NCBI GenBank assembly: GCA_933228675.1
Contig: OW121741.1
Location: 24,461,224 to 24,525,223, forward strand
Reading direction: 5' to 3'
DNA from: Stomorhina lunata
Taxonomy: Eukaryota > Arthropoda > Insecta > Diptera > Rhiniidae
DNA: 64,000 nucleotides
The notes under the pieces were generated by a model that made no database searches, was not told the DNA's origin, and saw only the letters and a list, made by a program, of their open reading frames with translations. Position numbers and translations under genes: made by a program. This document shows positions 47,776 to 59,594 of the stretch, piece after piece. Position 1 is the first letter of the stretch. Every line of letters starts with the position of its first letter.

Positions 47776-49577
47776 AATAAAGACAGCGCGAGTATCAACT
47801 TCTAAATCATGACGTCAAACGAAGCGCAAGGATGGATAAGCGGAAATGGGCTGAAAACTTAGCCAAAGAAGTCCAAATAGCTAGCGATACAAGTCGATTC
47901 AAGGACCTATATCGAATCACAAAGGCAGTTGTTGGCTATAATTATTGGAATTCAAAGCCACTGATGAATGAACAGGGCGACTTGATCTACGCAAAAAGAT
48001 CAACAGCTGAAATTGTGGGAAGGCTACTACAAAAAGCTACTATCAGTCAATCCGGCTAAGTGCTGTAAAATATGTGATTGCGATCCTCAGCATCACAAGA
48101 ATAACGAGTTTGATACATCAACACCAACATCTCTAGAAATAACTGCCGCAATTAAACGCCTTAAGTCTGGAAAATCTGCAGGTATGGACGGAATACCACC
48201 CGAATTATTAAAAGCTGACATAATGCTATCCACAAAGCTTTTAAAGCCGTTGATAACAAAATACTGGTCTGGCGAAAGACTATATAAATCCCAAAAAAAG
48301 GAAATTTGCATGACTGTCCGAACTGGAGGGGCATCACTCTTCTTAAAGTCAATAAGGTCATAGCCCATATTCTGCACAGTCGCATAGCATCCATTGTCGA
48401 ACCACAGTTAAGACGCGAATAAGCTGGCTTTAGACAAAATAAATCATGCATTGATCACATCAATAGCCTAAGGGTTATTGTGGAACAATCGGTTGAATGG
48501 CGTTCTCCCCTTTACCTACTGTTTATTGATTTCAAACGTGCATTTGATACATTAGAGCAGAGCGCTATTTGGGAAGCTTTAAGATGTAAAGGAGTACCTG
48601 AGAAGATTATAAGACTCATCAAAGAGCTCTACAATAACGCGTTCTGCTGTATTCTCCATGAAGGTTGTCAGAGCCAACCAATCAGTGTGAGGGTAGGAAT
48701 CCGTCAAGAGTGTGTGCCGTCCCCATTGCTATTTAATACAGTTCTTGATGTTGTATTGAATAACTCGATGTCTGGGCAACATGGTATCTCCTGGGGTCTT
48801 CACGACAGACTAGACGACATTGATTACGCTGACGACGTTTGTCTGTTCGCTCACCGATTTTCTAGCATGCAATCCAAACTTCAAACCTTTGCCTCTCGTG
48901 CTGCTCTAGCTGGTCTTCAGATTAACATCAAAAAGCTAAGCGAATAAACTCACTAAATGACACCAAGTTTTATCTTGCTGGGCAACCCATTGATGAAGTC
49001 AAAACTTTCTGCTACCTTGGGAGTATTATTTCAAAAAGCGGAGGCAGCAAAGAAGATGTCCAAAACAGGTTATGCAAAGCAAAACAAGCTTTTGGAATTC
49101 TAAACAAATTCTGGAGATCACAAAATATCTCAACCACCACCAAAATTAAAGTTTTTAACACCAATGTCAAAGCCGTGCTTTTATATGGCTGTGAAACTTA
49201 GAATATCTCGAGCCGTGAGATAAACAGTCTACAAGCCTTTGTTAATCGGTGCCCTAGACGTATACTCAAAATTTTCTGGCCCTGCACAATCTCTAATCAA
49301 GACCTATGGTTGCGCACAGCTCAAGAACCTCTTCACACAAGTATACGAACTAGAAAATATAGTTGGCTAGGACACACACTTAGAAAAGCAGCCACTGCTA
49401 TTACTCGGCAAGGTTCCAGGAGGTCTGGTAGACCCGCAAATACATGGAGACGACAAACTGAGAACGAGCTGAGAGAGTTTTGTGTATCATGGAGCGAGAT
49501 GAAAGCGCTGACTACCGATAAACCTTCATGGAAAACATTTGTTAAGTCCCTATGTTCCACCAGGAATTAAAGGACTA
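47776..49577 (+). pseudogene. RTE-like LINE copy B, linker through C-terminus
   Basis: 5'-truncated non-LTR retrotransposon inside a DINE-like element. Order: linker LYRITKAVVGYNYWNSKPLM (47911 on), RT start SGKSAGMDGIPPELLKAD (48166 on), HILHSRIASIVEPQLRRE and a stop at 48420-48422 where copy A has Gln, then AGFRQ. Next, codons 48480-48947 hold LFIDFKRAFD (first catalytic Asp), VGIRQECVPSPLLFN (Gly changed to Glu) and YADDVCLFA (48825-48836, intact YADD). A frameshift follows near 48945. The tail has RKYSWLGHTLRKA, RSGRPANTWRRQTENELREF and a stop at about 49568. The endonuclease is missing. Inactive. Confidence 0.87.
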
Positions 49578-50277
49578 AACATATTGGTCTGTATATCAAA
49601 ATATATAGGAATCGGTTCATATTTGACTATAGCTTTCATATAAAAAACACTCCCGGAAACCAAAAAATATATAGCAAGGACCAGTTAAAAGCTATTAAAT
49701 TAGAAACTATGGCAGCTATATCCACTAAATTTTGCAAAAATAAGCTCTGTATAAATACCAGCCAGTGTGTGAAATTTTGTTACAATCGGTCAACATTTGA
49801 CTATAATTCTTATATATATATTACATCCCCTTTTTTATATCTACAATCAAAAAGATTCGGAGGTACAAGCAGCATATCTAGATTATGTATATGGTAGATG
49901 CATTAGGAGCTCCTAACAAAATATATGGACCTGTCGTATTACTGTCAACTTCTTTATCCTAACTAAATATTAAGCTAAACGAAAAGTATTTTACAACTTA
50001 TTAATGTAAAACCATACCCGGTTACGATAACGAATTTTGTTCAAAGTAAATAAATACTAGGGAAACAACTTACACACTTTTAAATGTTGAACTATAAAGC
50101 TACTGCAACCGAAGTTATTCCAACTAGCGTAACAACTTTTTTCCAATTTGGTCCACATTTTGAATTAGCTGCACCCTCGTAGATATATGAGATATGTTTC
50201 TAAATTTAACGCAACTTGATGGTGGGTATATAAGATTCGGCACAGCCGAATATAACACCCTTACTTGTTATAATTGA
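49578..50277 (+). mobile_element. DINE-1/mini-me-like element, right part with terminal hairpin
   Basis: Resumes after the LINE with TTGGTCTGTATATCAAAATA, matching 22592-22620 in the other copy. Near the end the right subterminal arm ATGGTGGGTATA (50219-50230) complements the left arm at 46969. Then comes hairpin TTCGGC-ACA-GCCGAA (50236-50250) and the terminus CCTTACTTGTT. The order arm, hairpin, short tail is that of Helentron-associated elements; the assignment is inference. Confidence 0.7.
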
Positions 50278-50660
50278 ATTTTTTTCAATACTCAAACTAC
50301 CAAAACTTTATATTATTTTGACAAAAAAGTTGTAAATCAACGATGGTGGAGATTGAATCCATGAAGTAAAATATAAATTATTCCCTTAACCAAAATTTTA
50401 CCACAATTTAATGTTGCGATCGTATAAATATGGTAGATCTTAATGCTTACGATATCCAATTTTGTTACAAGCGTTGGACTCGAAGGTGCTTATGGATGAC
50501 TGTAGGGTAGTAAACTCTAAAGATTTACTGAATCTTGGATGTGTTTCACTATTCTACTAAATATCGGGTGGTTAAATTGTAAGGGCCGATGTTGAATGTG
50601 AACCACACCTAAACGCCAAGTTTTTTCCGAATTTTATTTGACATTTCTCTATTTCAGACT

Positions 50661-51191
50661 AAAGTATGAAACACAATCGGAACGAACGACCAATTTTTCG
50701 GAACGAATATTCGTCGTTAGAAATAAAAAATATGGGTTTGTATGAGTGTGCTCACAATTGATGCGTACGACGAAATTCGTCGTGCGTATCGAACAGTGCG
50801 ATAGGTTTATTTCTATTTCATATGCAGACGAACGACGAATATAGAGTGGCTGTATTTCCTTTTTGCTGTAAACATTAAATATTGTATGTATTCTTGTTGA
50901 ATATGGTCACATTTAAATTTGTAAACAAAAAATATTTATTGGAAATAAAATTAACTAAAAATATTTATCTTGTGAAATAATCAAAGAACAAAATATACAA
51001 AAAATACAAATGGTGTAAGTGCGCGATATGTACGAAAGGGTGATTAGAATTCGCAAATCAAAAAAATGGCGTCAACAATGTTTATTCGTCCCAAATGTGT
51101 TCAATAGACGAATGTACAAGACGAATTTTTAAAACCGAATTCGTCGTGCTAGACGAAAATAGTCGTTCGTCCCAATTATGTTTCTACCTTT
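50661..51191 (+). mobile_element. 531-bp MITE nested in mariner-type 5' region
   Basis: Ends AAAGTATGAAACACAATCGG and, read from the right, AAAGGTAGAAACATAATTGG, then GACGAACGAC on both. Flanked by ACT at 50658-50660 and 51192-51194, compatible with a 3-bp target duplication. Interior has many TTCGTC/GACGAA words, including ACGACGAAATTCGTCGT near 50770, which may be subterminal transposase sites. No ORF. Family unknown to me. Confidence 0.75.
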
Positions 51192-51205
51192 ACTCAATTT
51201 GAACC

Positions 51206-51766
51206 ATGGAGAGATACACAATCCAACAACGTGTTAAAGTTATCCCGACTTATTATGAAAATGGGCGTTCAAATCAAAATGCATATCGTGCACTTCGTGA
51301 TTTTTTTGGTCAATTTGATCGTCCAAATGTGCGTACAATCGCAAAAATCGTGGAAAAATTCAAGCAAACCGGGTCTGTAGAAGATGTGAAAACACCAGTG
51401 CATGCTCGTACTGGTCGCATTTTTTCCAAAATGAGGCCGGTCAGGCAGTTACTGTGAATGGTGTTCGCTATCGTGAGATGATAACGAACTTTTTATGGCC
51501 CGAATTGGAAGATATGGATGTGGACCAATGCCTCTTTTGTGCAATAAATTCAATGGCCGTGTTATCTCACGTAATTGTTTTTTGAAAGAAAAAGTGGACG
51601 TCGATAAGACAGCAACAATTCAAGAGCTAAAGAATGAGATAATTCGGTACATTAAAGGCATAGAACCTCCATTATGCCTCAGGGTCATCGAAAATTTGGA
51701 CCATCGGATGGAGATGTGCCCACGTGGTCGCGGCGCCCATTTGACCGATATTTTGTTCCATACATA
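51206..51766 (+). pseudogene. Tc1/mariner-superfamily transposase (DUF4817-type), internally deleted
   Basis: The start codon at 51206 opens an N-terminal domain: MERYTIQQRVKVIPTYYENG, then AYRALRDFFGQFDRPNVRTI and IVEKFKQTGSVEDV, the paired helix-turn-helix region of this group. After about residue 72 the sequence jumps to the region past the first catalytic Asp: FFQNEAGQAVTVNGVRYREM in a shifted frame (about 51420-51480), then FLWPELEDMDVDQ. The second Asp, the CDLTPLD block and LWGYVK are missing. The C-terminus (VDKTATIQELKNEIIRYIKG to GAHLTDILFHT and a stop near 51766) is preserved. All three catalytic acids are lost. Confidence 0.85.
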
Positions 51767-51874
51767 ATTGAATAATACCAATATATCATAATAAAATAAA
51801 ATTACAATAATTTCCTAAATAGTTTGTGTTTTATTCAAAATCAACTTCGGCCCTTGAAATTTAACCACCCGATA

Positions 51875-53259
51875 TATATAAATACCACAGCTATGTAGGA
51901 CCAATCCCCTTACTTCTAAGCATAAAACTCGTCTTGGAAAATATTAGGCTATTAAACAATAATAAAATGGTAACATTTTTAAAACCCAGTTCTCCCGAGT
52001 TCATTAAAGATTATCGATGTTGTATTAAACTGAATTCTAAATAGAAACACCGAAATCAAATTCTATTAGAATGTACAAACAACTCAAATAAATATTTGCC
52101 AAAGCCAATTTCACAAATTCAAATCTACTTGAAATATTTTTGTTTATATTGTATTTAGCAAATATTGAAAATGTTTGCTAATTAACATGTTTTATGCACA
52201 CAAATGTGATACAATAAAAACTTATTAAAAACAATTTAAACAAAAACCATTATAATACAGACTCTACAGACTCTAGAAAACAAAACCCATTTAGCCCCAG
52301 CTAAAACCCCAAACAAAATCAGACACAAGTGTTTTGTGGGTTGTTTATGAAAGCAGGATATGAATGCGAGGGAAATCTGAAAAGGTCGATTGAAATATAT
52401 TTCAATGAAAGGCTTTTCAAATAAAGAATTTTCTTACAAAACCTCGTTTTTGTTACATTTAACCTCCTTCTTTCTCTACCAAAAAAAGAAAAGTATATAT
52501 TAAACCATATAATTTTAATTTGTTGTCTCAAAAGTTTTTAAGTCTCGGCAACATTGTATGAATTGTGTTGGTTTTTGCCGGAAATTTTTAAACACAGACA
52601 ATACAGGATTCAAATACCAACACAGATACTGGTGCAAACACACTCTCAACACAGCAAATGGTTAAACAAATTTAAACATAGAAAAAAATGAAACTTTGTG
52701 CCTCGAAAGCATGGAAAAAGGAAGAAGTAATACAAAAATATTTAACAGTAAAAACAGAAAAGCTATATGAGATGAAACGCAAGGATAGCAACAAACATAA
52801 GGGGTATTCACTTAAATGCTGCAGTTGTATAATCGTGTGAATTTGTTGTACTTTCCATTAACTATACCTTGCCTTAGAAACTCATTTGTAATACGTTCCA
52901 ATAGCTTCACAAGCGAGTATTTTTCTTGAATTTTGCTTACTTTTATGAATACCCTTATTATGTTTTAAGTATAAATATAAAAGTTAAACAAGTGGAAAAA
53001 AGTTTTTTTTTCACTCAAATCTTTTTGTTTTTATTATCAATGGATAAAGTATGTGTTTGCGCTAATATGAGCGAGCGGAGGTGTATAAGATTGTATGTGT
53101 AAATTGTTTTAAGCTGAAAAGCACATCTGTACGAATACCAAATTAACCATAATGAAAACAATGTTTTTATAGAGTGGCAAAAAAAAATATCTTCGAGCAG
53201 TCACGAAATTAACAGTTGCGGAAAAATATATGGAAAGAAATAAGAAATATTCAAAATTT
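51875..53259. other. no gene seen
   Basis: No recognised gene or repeat. Confidence 0.4.
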
Positions 53260-56200
53260 CCTATTTTCAAAATATCGTATTCTTATAGGAAATTTAAAAA
53301 ATTTCCTATTTTTATAGGAAATTTCTAGAACATTTTCAAAATTTCCTATTTTTATAGGAAATTTTCAAAATTTCCTATTTTTATAGGAAATTTTCAAAAT
53401 TTCCTATTTTTATAGGAAATTTTCAAAATTTCCTATTTTTATAGGAAATTTTCAAAATTTCCTATTTTTATAGGAAATTTTCCAAATTTCCTATTTTTAT
53501 AGGAAATTTTCAAAATTTCCTATTTTTATAGGAAATTTTCAAAATTTCCTATTTTTATAGGAAATTTTCAAAATTTCCTATTTTTATAGGAAATTTTCAA
53601 AATTTCCTATTTTTATAGGAAATTTTCAAAATTTCCTATTTTTATAGGAAATTTTCAAAATTTCCTATTTTTATAGGAAATTTTCAAAATTTCCTATTTT
53701 TATAGGAAATTTTCAAAATTTCCTATTTTTATAGGAAATTTTCAAAATTTCCTATTTTTATAGGAAATTTTCAAAATTTCCTATTTTTATAGGAAATTTT
53801 CCAAATTTCCTATTTTTATAGGAAATTTTCAAAATTTCCTATTTTTAAAGGAAATTTTTAAAATTTCCTATTTTTATAAGAAATTTTTAAAATTTCCTAT
53901 TTTTATAGGAAATTTTTAAAATTTCCTATTTATATAGGAAATTTTTAAAATTTCCTATTTTTATAGGAAATTTTTAAAATTTCCTATTTTTATAGGAAAT
54001 TTTTAAAATTTCCTATTTTTATAGGAAATTTTCAAAATTTCCTATTTTTATAGGAAATTTTCAAAATTTCCTACTTTTATAGGAAATTTTCAAAATTTCC
54101 TACTTTTATAGGAAATTTTCAAAATTTCCTACTTTTATAGGAAATTTCTTAAAATTAATATTTTTATAAGAAATTTTTTAAAATTTCCTATTGTTATAGG
54201 AAATTTTAAAAAGTTTCCTATTTTTATAGGAAATTTTTTTAAATTTCCTATTTTTATATGAAATTTTTTAATGTTTCCTATTTTTATAGGAAATTTTTTT
54301 AAATTTCCTATTTTTATAGAAAATTTTTTAAAATTTCCTATTTTTGTAGGAAAGTTTTTAAAATTTCCTATTTCTATAGGAAATTTTCAAAATTTCCAAT
54401 TTTTATAGGATCTTTTCAAAATTTCCTATTTTTATAGGAAATTTTCAAAATTTCCTATTTTTACAGGAAATTTTCAAAATTTCCTATTTTTATAGGAAAT
54501 TTTCAAAATTTCCTATTTTTATAGGAAATTTTCAAAATTTCCTATTTTTATAGGAAATTTTCAAAATTTCCTATTTTTATAGGAAATTTTCAAAATTTCC
54601 TATTTTTATAGGAAATTTTCAAAATTTCCTATTTTTATAGGAAATTTTCAAAATTTCCTATTTTTATAGGAAATTTTCAAAATTTCCTATTTTTATAGGA
54701 AATTTTCAAAATTTCCTATTTTTATAGGAAATTTTCAAAATTTCCTATTTTTATAGGAAATTTTCAAAATTTCCTATTTTTATAGGAAATTTTCAAAATT
54801 TTCTATTTTTATAGGAAATTTTCAAAAATTTCCTATTTTTATAGGAAATTTTCAAAAATTTCCTATTTTTATAGGAAATTTTCAAAAATTTCCTATTTTT
54901 ATAGGAAATTTTTAAAATTTCGTATTTTTATAGGAAATTTTCAAAATTTCCTATTTTTATAGGAAATTTTCAAAATTTCCTATTTTTATAGGAAATTTTC
55001 AAAATTTCCTATTTTTATAGGAAATTTTCAAAATTTCCTATTTTTATAGGAAATTTTCAAAATTTTATAGGAAATTTTCAAAATTTCCTATTTTTATAGG
55101 AAATTTTTTAAAATTTCCTATTTTTATAGGAAATTTTTTAAAATTTCCTATTTTTATAGGAAATTTTTTAAAATTTCCTATTTTTATAGGAAATTTTTTA
55201 AAATTTCCTAGTTTTGTAGGAAATTATTTAAAATTTCCTTTTTTTGTAGGAAATTTTTTAAAATTTCTTTTTTAGTAGGAAATTTTTTAAAATTTCCTAT
55301 TTTTATAGGAAATTTTTTAAAATTTTCCATTTTTATAGAAAACTTTTTAAAATTTCCTATTTTTATGGGAATTTTTTTAAAATTTTCTATTTTTATAGGA
55401 CATTTTTTAAAATATTCTTTTTTTATAGGAAATTTTTTAAAATTTTCTATTTTTATAGGAAATTTTTTAAAATTTCCTATTTTTATAGGAAATTTTTTAA
55501 AATTTCCTATTTTTATAGGAAATTTCTTAAAATTTCCTATTTTTATAGGAAATTTTTTAAAATTTCCTATTTTTATGGGAAATTTTTTAAAATTTCCTAT
55601 TTTTATAGGAAATTTTTAAAAATTTTCTATTTTTATAGGAAATTTTTAAAAATTTCCTATTTTTATAGGAAATTTTTAAAAATTTCCTATTTTTATAGGA
55701 AATTTTTAAAAATTTCCTATTTTTATAGGAAATTTTTAAAAATTTCCTATTTTTATAGGAAATTTTTAAAAATTTCCTATTTTAATAGGAAATTTTTTAA
55801 AATTTCCTATTTTAATAGGAAATTTTTTAAAATTCCCTATTTTAATAGGAAATTTTTTAAAATTTTCTATTTTTATATGAAATTTTTTAAAATTTCCTAG
55901 TTTTGTAGGAAATTATTTAAAATTTCCTTTTTTTGTAGGAAATTTTTTAAAATTTCTTTTTTTGTAGGAAATTTTTTAAAATTTCCTATTTTTATAGGAA
56001 ATTTTTTAAAATTTTCCATTTTTAGGAAAATTTTTAGGAAATTTTTTAAAATTTTCTATTTTTATAGGAAATTTTTTAATGTTTCCTATTTTTATAGGAA
56101 ATTTTTTAAAATTTCCTATTTTTATAGAAAATTTTTTAAAATTTTCTATTTGTATTGGAAATTTTCAAAATTTCCTATTTTTATAGGAAATTTTCAAAAT

Positions 56201-57205
56201 TTCCTATTTTTATAGGAAATTTTCAAAATTTCCTATTTTAATAGGAAATTTCTTAAAATTTCTTTTTTTTATAGAAAATTTCTTAAAATAACCTTTTTTT
56301 ACAGGAAACTTTTAAAAATTTCCTATTTTTATAGGAAATTTTTTAAAATAACCTATTTTTATAGGATTTTTTTTTTAAATTTCCTGTTTTTATAGGAAAT
56401 TTCTTAAAATTTCCTATTTTTATAGGAAATTTTTTAAAATTTCCTATTTTTATAGGAAATTTTTTAAAATTTCCTATTTTTATAGGATGGTTTTTAAAAT
56501 TTCCTATTTTTATAGCAAACTTTTTAAAATTTCCTATTTTTATAATAATTTTTTTAAGATTTCCTATTTTTATAGGAAATTTTTTAAAAAAAACCTATTT
56601 TTATAGGAAATTTTTTAAAATTTCCTATTTTTATAGGAAAATTTTTTAAAATTTCCGATTTTTATAGGAAATATTTTAAAATTTCCTATTTTTATAGGAA
56701 ATTTTTTAAAATTTCCTATTTTTATAGGAATTTATTGAAATTTTCTTTTTTTACAGAAAATTTTTTAAAATTTCCTATTTTTATAGGAATTTTTTTTAAA
56801 TTTCCTATTTTTATAGGAAATTTTTTAAAATTTCCAATTTTTATAGGAAATTTTTTAAAATAACCTATTTTTATTTTTTTTAAATTTCCTCTTTTGATAG
56901 GAAATTTTTTTAAATTTCTTATTTTTATAGGAAATTTTTTAAAATTTCCTATTTTTATAGGTAATTTTTTTTAAATTTTCTATTTTTATAGGAAATTTTT
57001 TAAAATTTCCTTTTTGTATAGGAAATTTTTAAAAATTTCCTATTTGTATAGGAAATTTTTTAAATATTGCTATTTTTATTGAAAATATCTTAAAATTTCC
57101 TATTTTTATTGAAAATTTCTTAAAATTTTCTATTTTTATAGGAATTTTTTTAAAATTTTCTATTTTTATAGGAAATTTTCTAAATTTCCTATTTTTATAG
57201 GAAAA
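53260..57205. repeat. palindromic minisatellite S5, units 29-30 bp
   Basis: About 130 copies. Left half mostly 29-bp units, TTTCCTATTTTTATAGGAAA with spacer TTTTCAAAA; from about 55090 mostly 30-bp units with spacer TTTTTTAAAA. Stretches of each type alternate in blocks, for example 53850-54010 and 54810-54920. The right third (55800-57205) is degenerate. The palindrome is identical to that of S1 at 17.3 kb. An 84-codon repetitive frame at 55365-55619 is a by-product of the 30-bp period. Confidence 0.97.
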
Positions 57206-58057
57206 TGGTCTTAAATTAGATTAAAAATTATGTTGACTATGATCAAACTTCCTCTTCTATCTGACACAGCACCGCTGCAACCACAATAGTCCTTATCAAA
57301 TGAGGTTTGAAGTTTGTTTCTGTTTATATAGCAAATGAATGGGAGGAAGTAGTAGCTGATACTTTGTGACTACTTGTCATACAAAACGAAAACAAACAAC
57401 AAAAACAACTCCAACAAAATACTGTATATTAAAGTGGAATTGAAAGTACTTCTACCGCAACTGCTTTTTATTTTGTAGTTAGAGGAGTCATATTGTATGT
57501 TTATATTAATCCCTTAATCACATTTGTGACATTTAATTTGGTGTGATGTTTGTAAGCGCTTTTTCCAAGTTTTTGTATTATTATTATTACAGTTACTGTT
57601 TGTTGTAAAGAGCTCATCACCACCAATAACAACATCACAACATCATACCACAATCCAAAAAACATGATGTCAACGATGCTTGTCAAGGGCTCATGATGTT
57701 GATGAAAACGATAATGATGATGATGATGACGATGAGTATGATTTCGGTGTTGGAGGGCAAAGTGCTGCAGGCATTTTAGTCATCGGTGTTCATGTTGCCG
57801 CTTATGTAAAGAGATTTTCACAAAAAGCTTAAAGGTTTTACAAGACTTACACTTTGCACAGCCATAGAAATGCATCCAGGCGGAAACACATACACATTAG
57901 AACCGAATGCACTTACACATTCTAACAAAATGTAACTTAAGTTCTGTAACATGCTGTGTTTTAAATAGAATTTTATATACTGGTAGTTTTCATTTATTAA
58001 GTCTATATAAAAATGAATAAAATTGCAAAACAAATGTTAAGAAAAATAAATAAAAAA
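57206..58057. other. no gene seen
   Basis: No gene recognised. A (GAT)n run lies at about 57710-57735. Confidence 0.4.
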
Positions 58058-58835
58058 CAAGTAAGAAAGCGCTATAGTCGGTCAAGCCGACCATACGATA
58101 CCCTTCACCACTAAGGTCAAAGGTGTTATTTTTCCTGTATAAAGACAAATATTTGCTAAATTTTGCCATCATACAAACATTTTCTCAAAACGTATATATT
58201 CAACCTGTTTCCGTCATTTGGACTTATATGAGAGCTAGGGTCAAATGTGAACCGATTATCTCGAAATTTGGCAAATTGATTACAGTTATTACAAAAATTA
58301 TGTATGCAAAAAATAAACTCAAAATTTTCATTATCTTTAGATTTACGAGCGTTTTAGTGATTTTTAGTCTCATTTAGTGCGTTTTTGAAGAAGAGTTTGT
58401 ATGGGAGCTATGGTCAAATGTGGACCGATTTCAACGAAATTTGGTACAGAGATTTAAGTTTGCATAAGCAGTATCTGTTTCAAATTTCATGAAAAAATAT
58501 TGATATTTGTGGCCAATATAGCAATTCCGGGAAGTGGGACCTATGGGAGGTACCATAAATAATGGACCGATTTTGACCAATTTCATTAGCCGTGGTCCCA
58601 TTATCAGAAAAATGATCTGTGCCAAATTTCATCAAATTATCTTTAGAATTGCGACCTGTAGTTTGATTACAAGGTTTACATGGGGGTCCAGCCAGCCAGA
58701 CGGACGGACGGACGGACGGACATCGCTAAATCGACTCAGAAAGTGATTCTAAGTCTATTGGTATACTAAAAGGTAGGTCTAAGACAAATATTTCTATGCG
58801 TTACCCTTCACCACCTATGGTGGTGAAGGGTATAA
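58058..58835 (+). mobile_element. DINE-like element, family 2, well preserved
   Basis: Begins AACAAGTAAGAAAGCGCTAT, the complement of the terminus of the 46.96-50.28 kb element, followed by a CGG-TCAAG-CCG hairpin and the arm ACCCTTCACCAC (about 58100). Body contains two 'GGTCAAATGTGGACCGA' modules and GGGGTCCAGCCAGCCAGACG with (GGAC)n at 58700-58720. Ends with a 12-bp perfect hairpin CCCTTCACCACC-TAT-GGTGGTGAAGGG (about 58803-58829) and GTATAAC. Non-coding. Sister copy at 32660-33415. Confidence 0.75.
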
Positions 58836-59114
58836 CAAGACTACAATTCTGTAAAGAAATATTCACGTACTAGAATTTTACTTGCAACACTTGCTCAACA
58901 CAACTGGAGCATGTAGTTTTAAAGCTGTTTGTGTGTGTGTGTTGCTTTGAGATTGCAAATTTTGTAAATTTGTTTTGTGGTTGTGTTGATTTCCGCTTTA
59001 TACACTTGCAATCTTTGTTTGTGTAAAGTATTATATTAGATGTAATTTCTTTGCACAAGTTTGTATTTCTACACCACAACACAGATTGTTACAAATGTTT
59101 GAGGGTAACTTTGT

Positions 59115-59590
59115 GAAAGGATGTGGAATATTTTAGGAATATAAGGGGCCCAAACAGAAATGAGATATATATAAGAGTGGATATATGTCTAAGTAACAGG
59201 ATTGGTCCACAACCATCCTTTCATACCGGACTCTATTGCGAGATGTTAGGCATACGTCATTCGAGGAATATATATGCTTGCAACTCCGCATCACTCGAAC
59301 TTCTCCACGTTCTAACAGATGCACCAACACTACGGCCTCCCCCCTGTGGATTCTAGCGAAACTCTTGTAGAGCAATGTTTGCATTTGGTCTTCGAAGTGT
59401 GTGGCCTATCCATCGCCATTTCTTTTGACATACCTCTATAGAAGCAGGGATTTTATTTGTCGCTTTAGCAGATCTTCACTTCTAATGAGGTTCGAATACC
59501 ATAACGATTTATCCATTTTGCGGTTTCAAAAGAAAGAAAATACACATAAAATATTTTTTCCTGATATTGTTTTTTTTGTTATAAAGTTTG
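59115..59590 (-). pseudogene. RTE-like LINE copy C, C-terminus
   Basis: Minus-strand frames give DLLKRQIKSLLL, then KRNGDG with the 'WIGHTLR' equivalent shifted (ATHFEDQM), then NPQGG followed by TWRSSSDAELQ, matching the usual 'WNPQGxRxRGRPxxTWRR' C-terminus. Degraded by frameshifts. It probably belongs to the same insertion as 60565-61830, from which it is separated by a mariner-type element. Confidence 0.6.
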
Positions 59591-59594
59591 AACG

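Larger units (their letters stand above)
50564..51872 (+). mobile_element. mariner-type element (DUF4817 group) with nested MITE
   Basis: Inverted ends TCGGGTGGTTAAATT...AAGGGCCGA on both sides; TA duplications at 50562-50563 and 51873-51874. Contains a deleted transposase (51206-51766) and a nested MITE (50661-51191). Without the MITE it would be about 775 bp, so it is an internally deleted copy. Confidence 0.85.

Noticed and set aside
55365..55619. 84-codon frame with a repeating 10-residue pattern
   Set aside because: Arises because the 30-bp S5 unit is a multiple of three; no start context, no other frame support.
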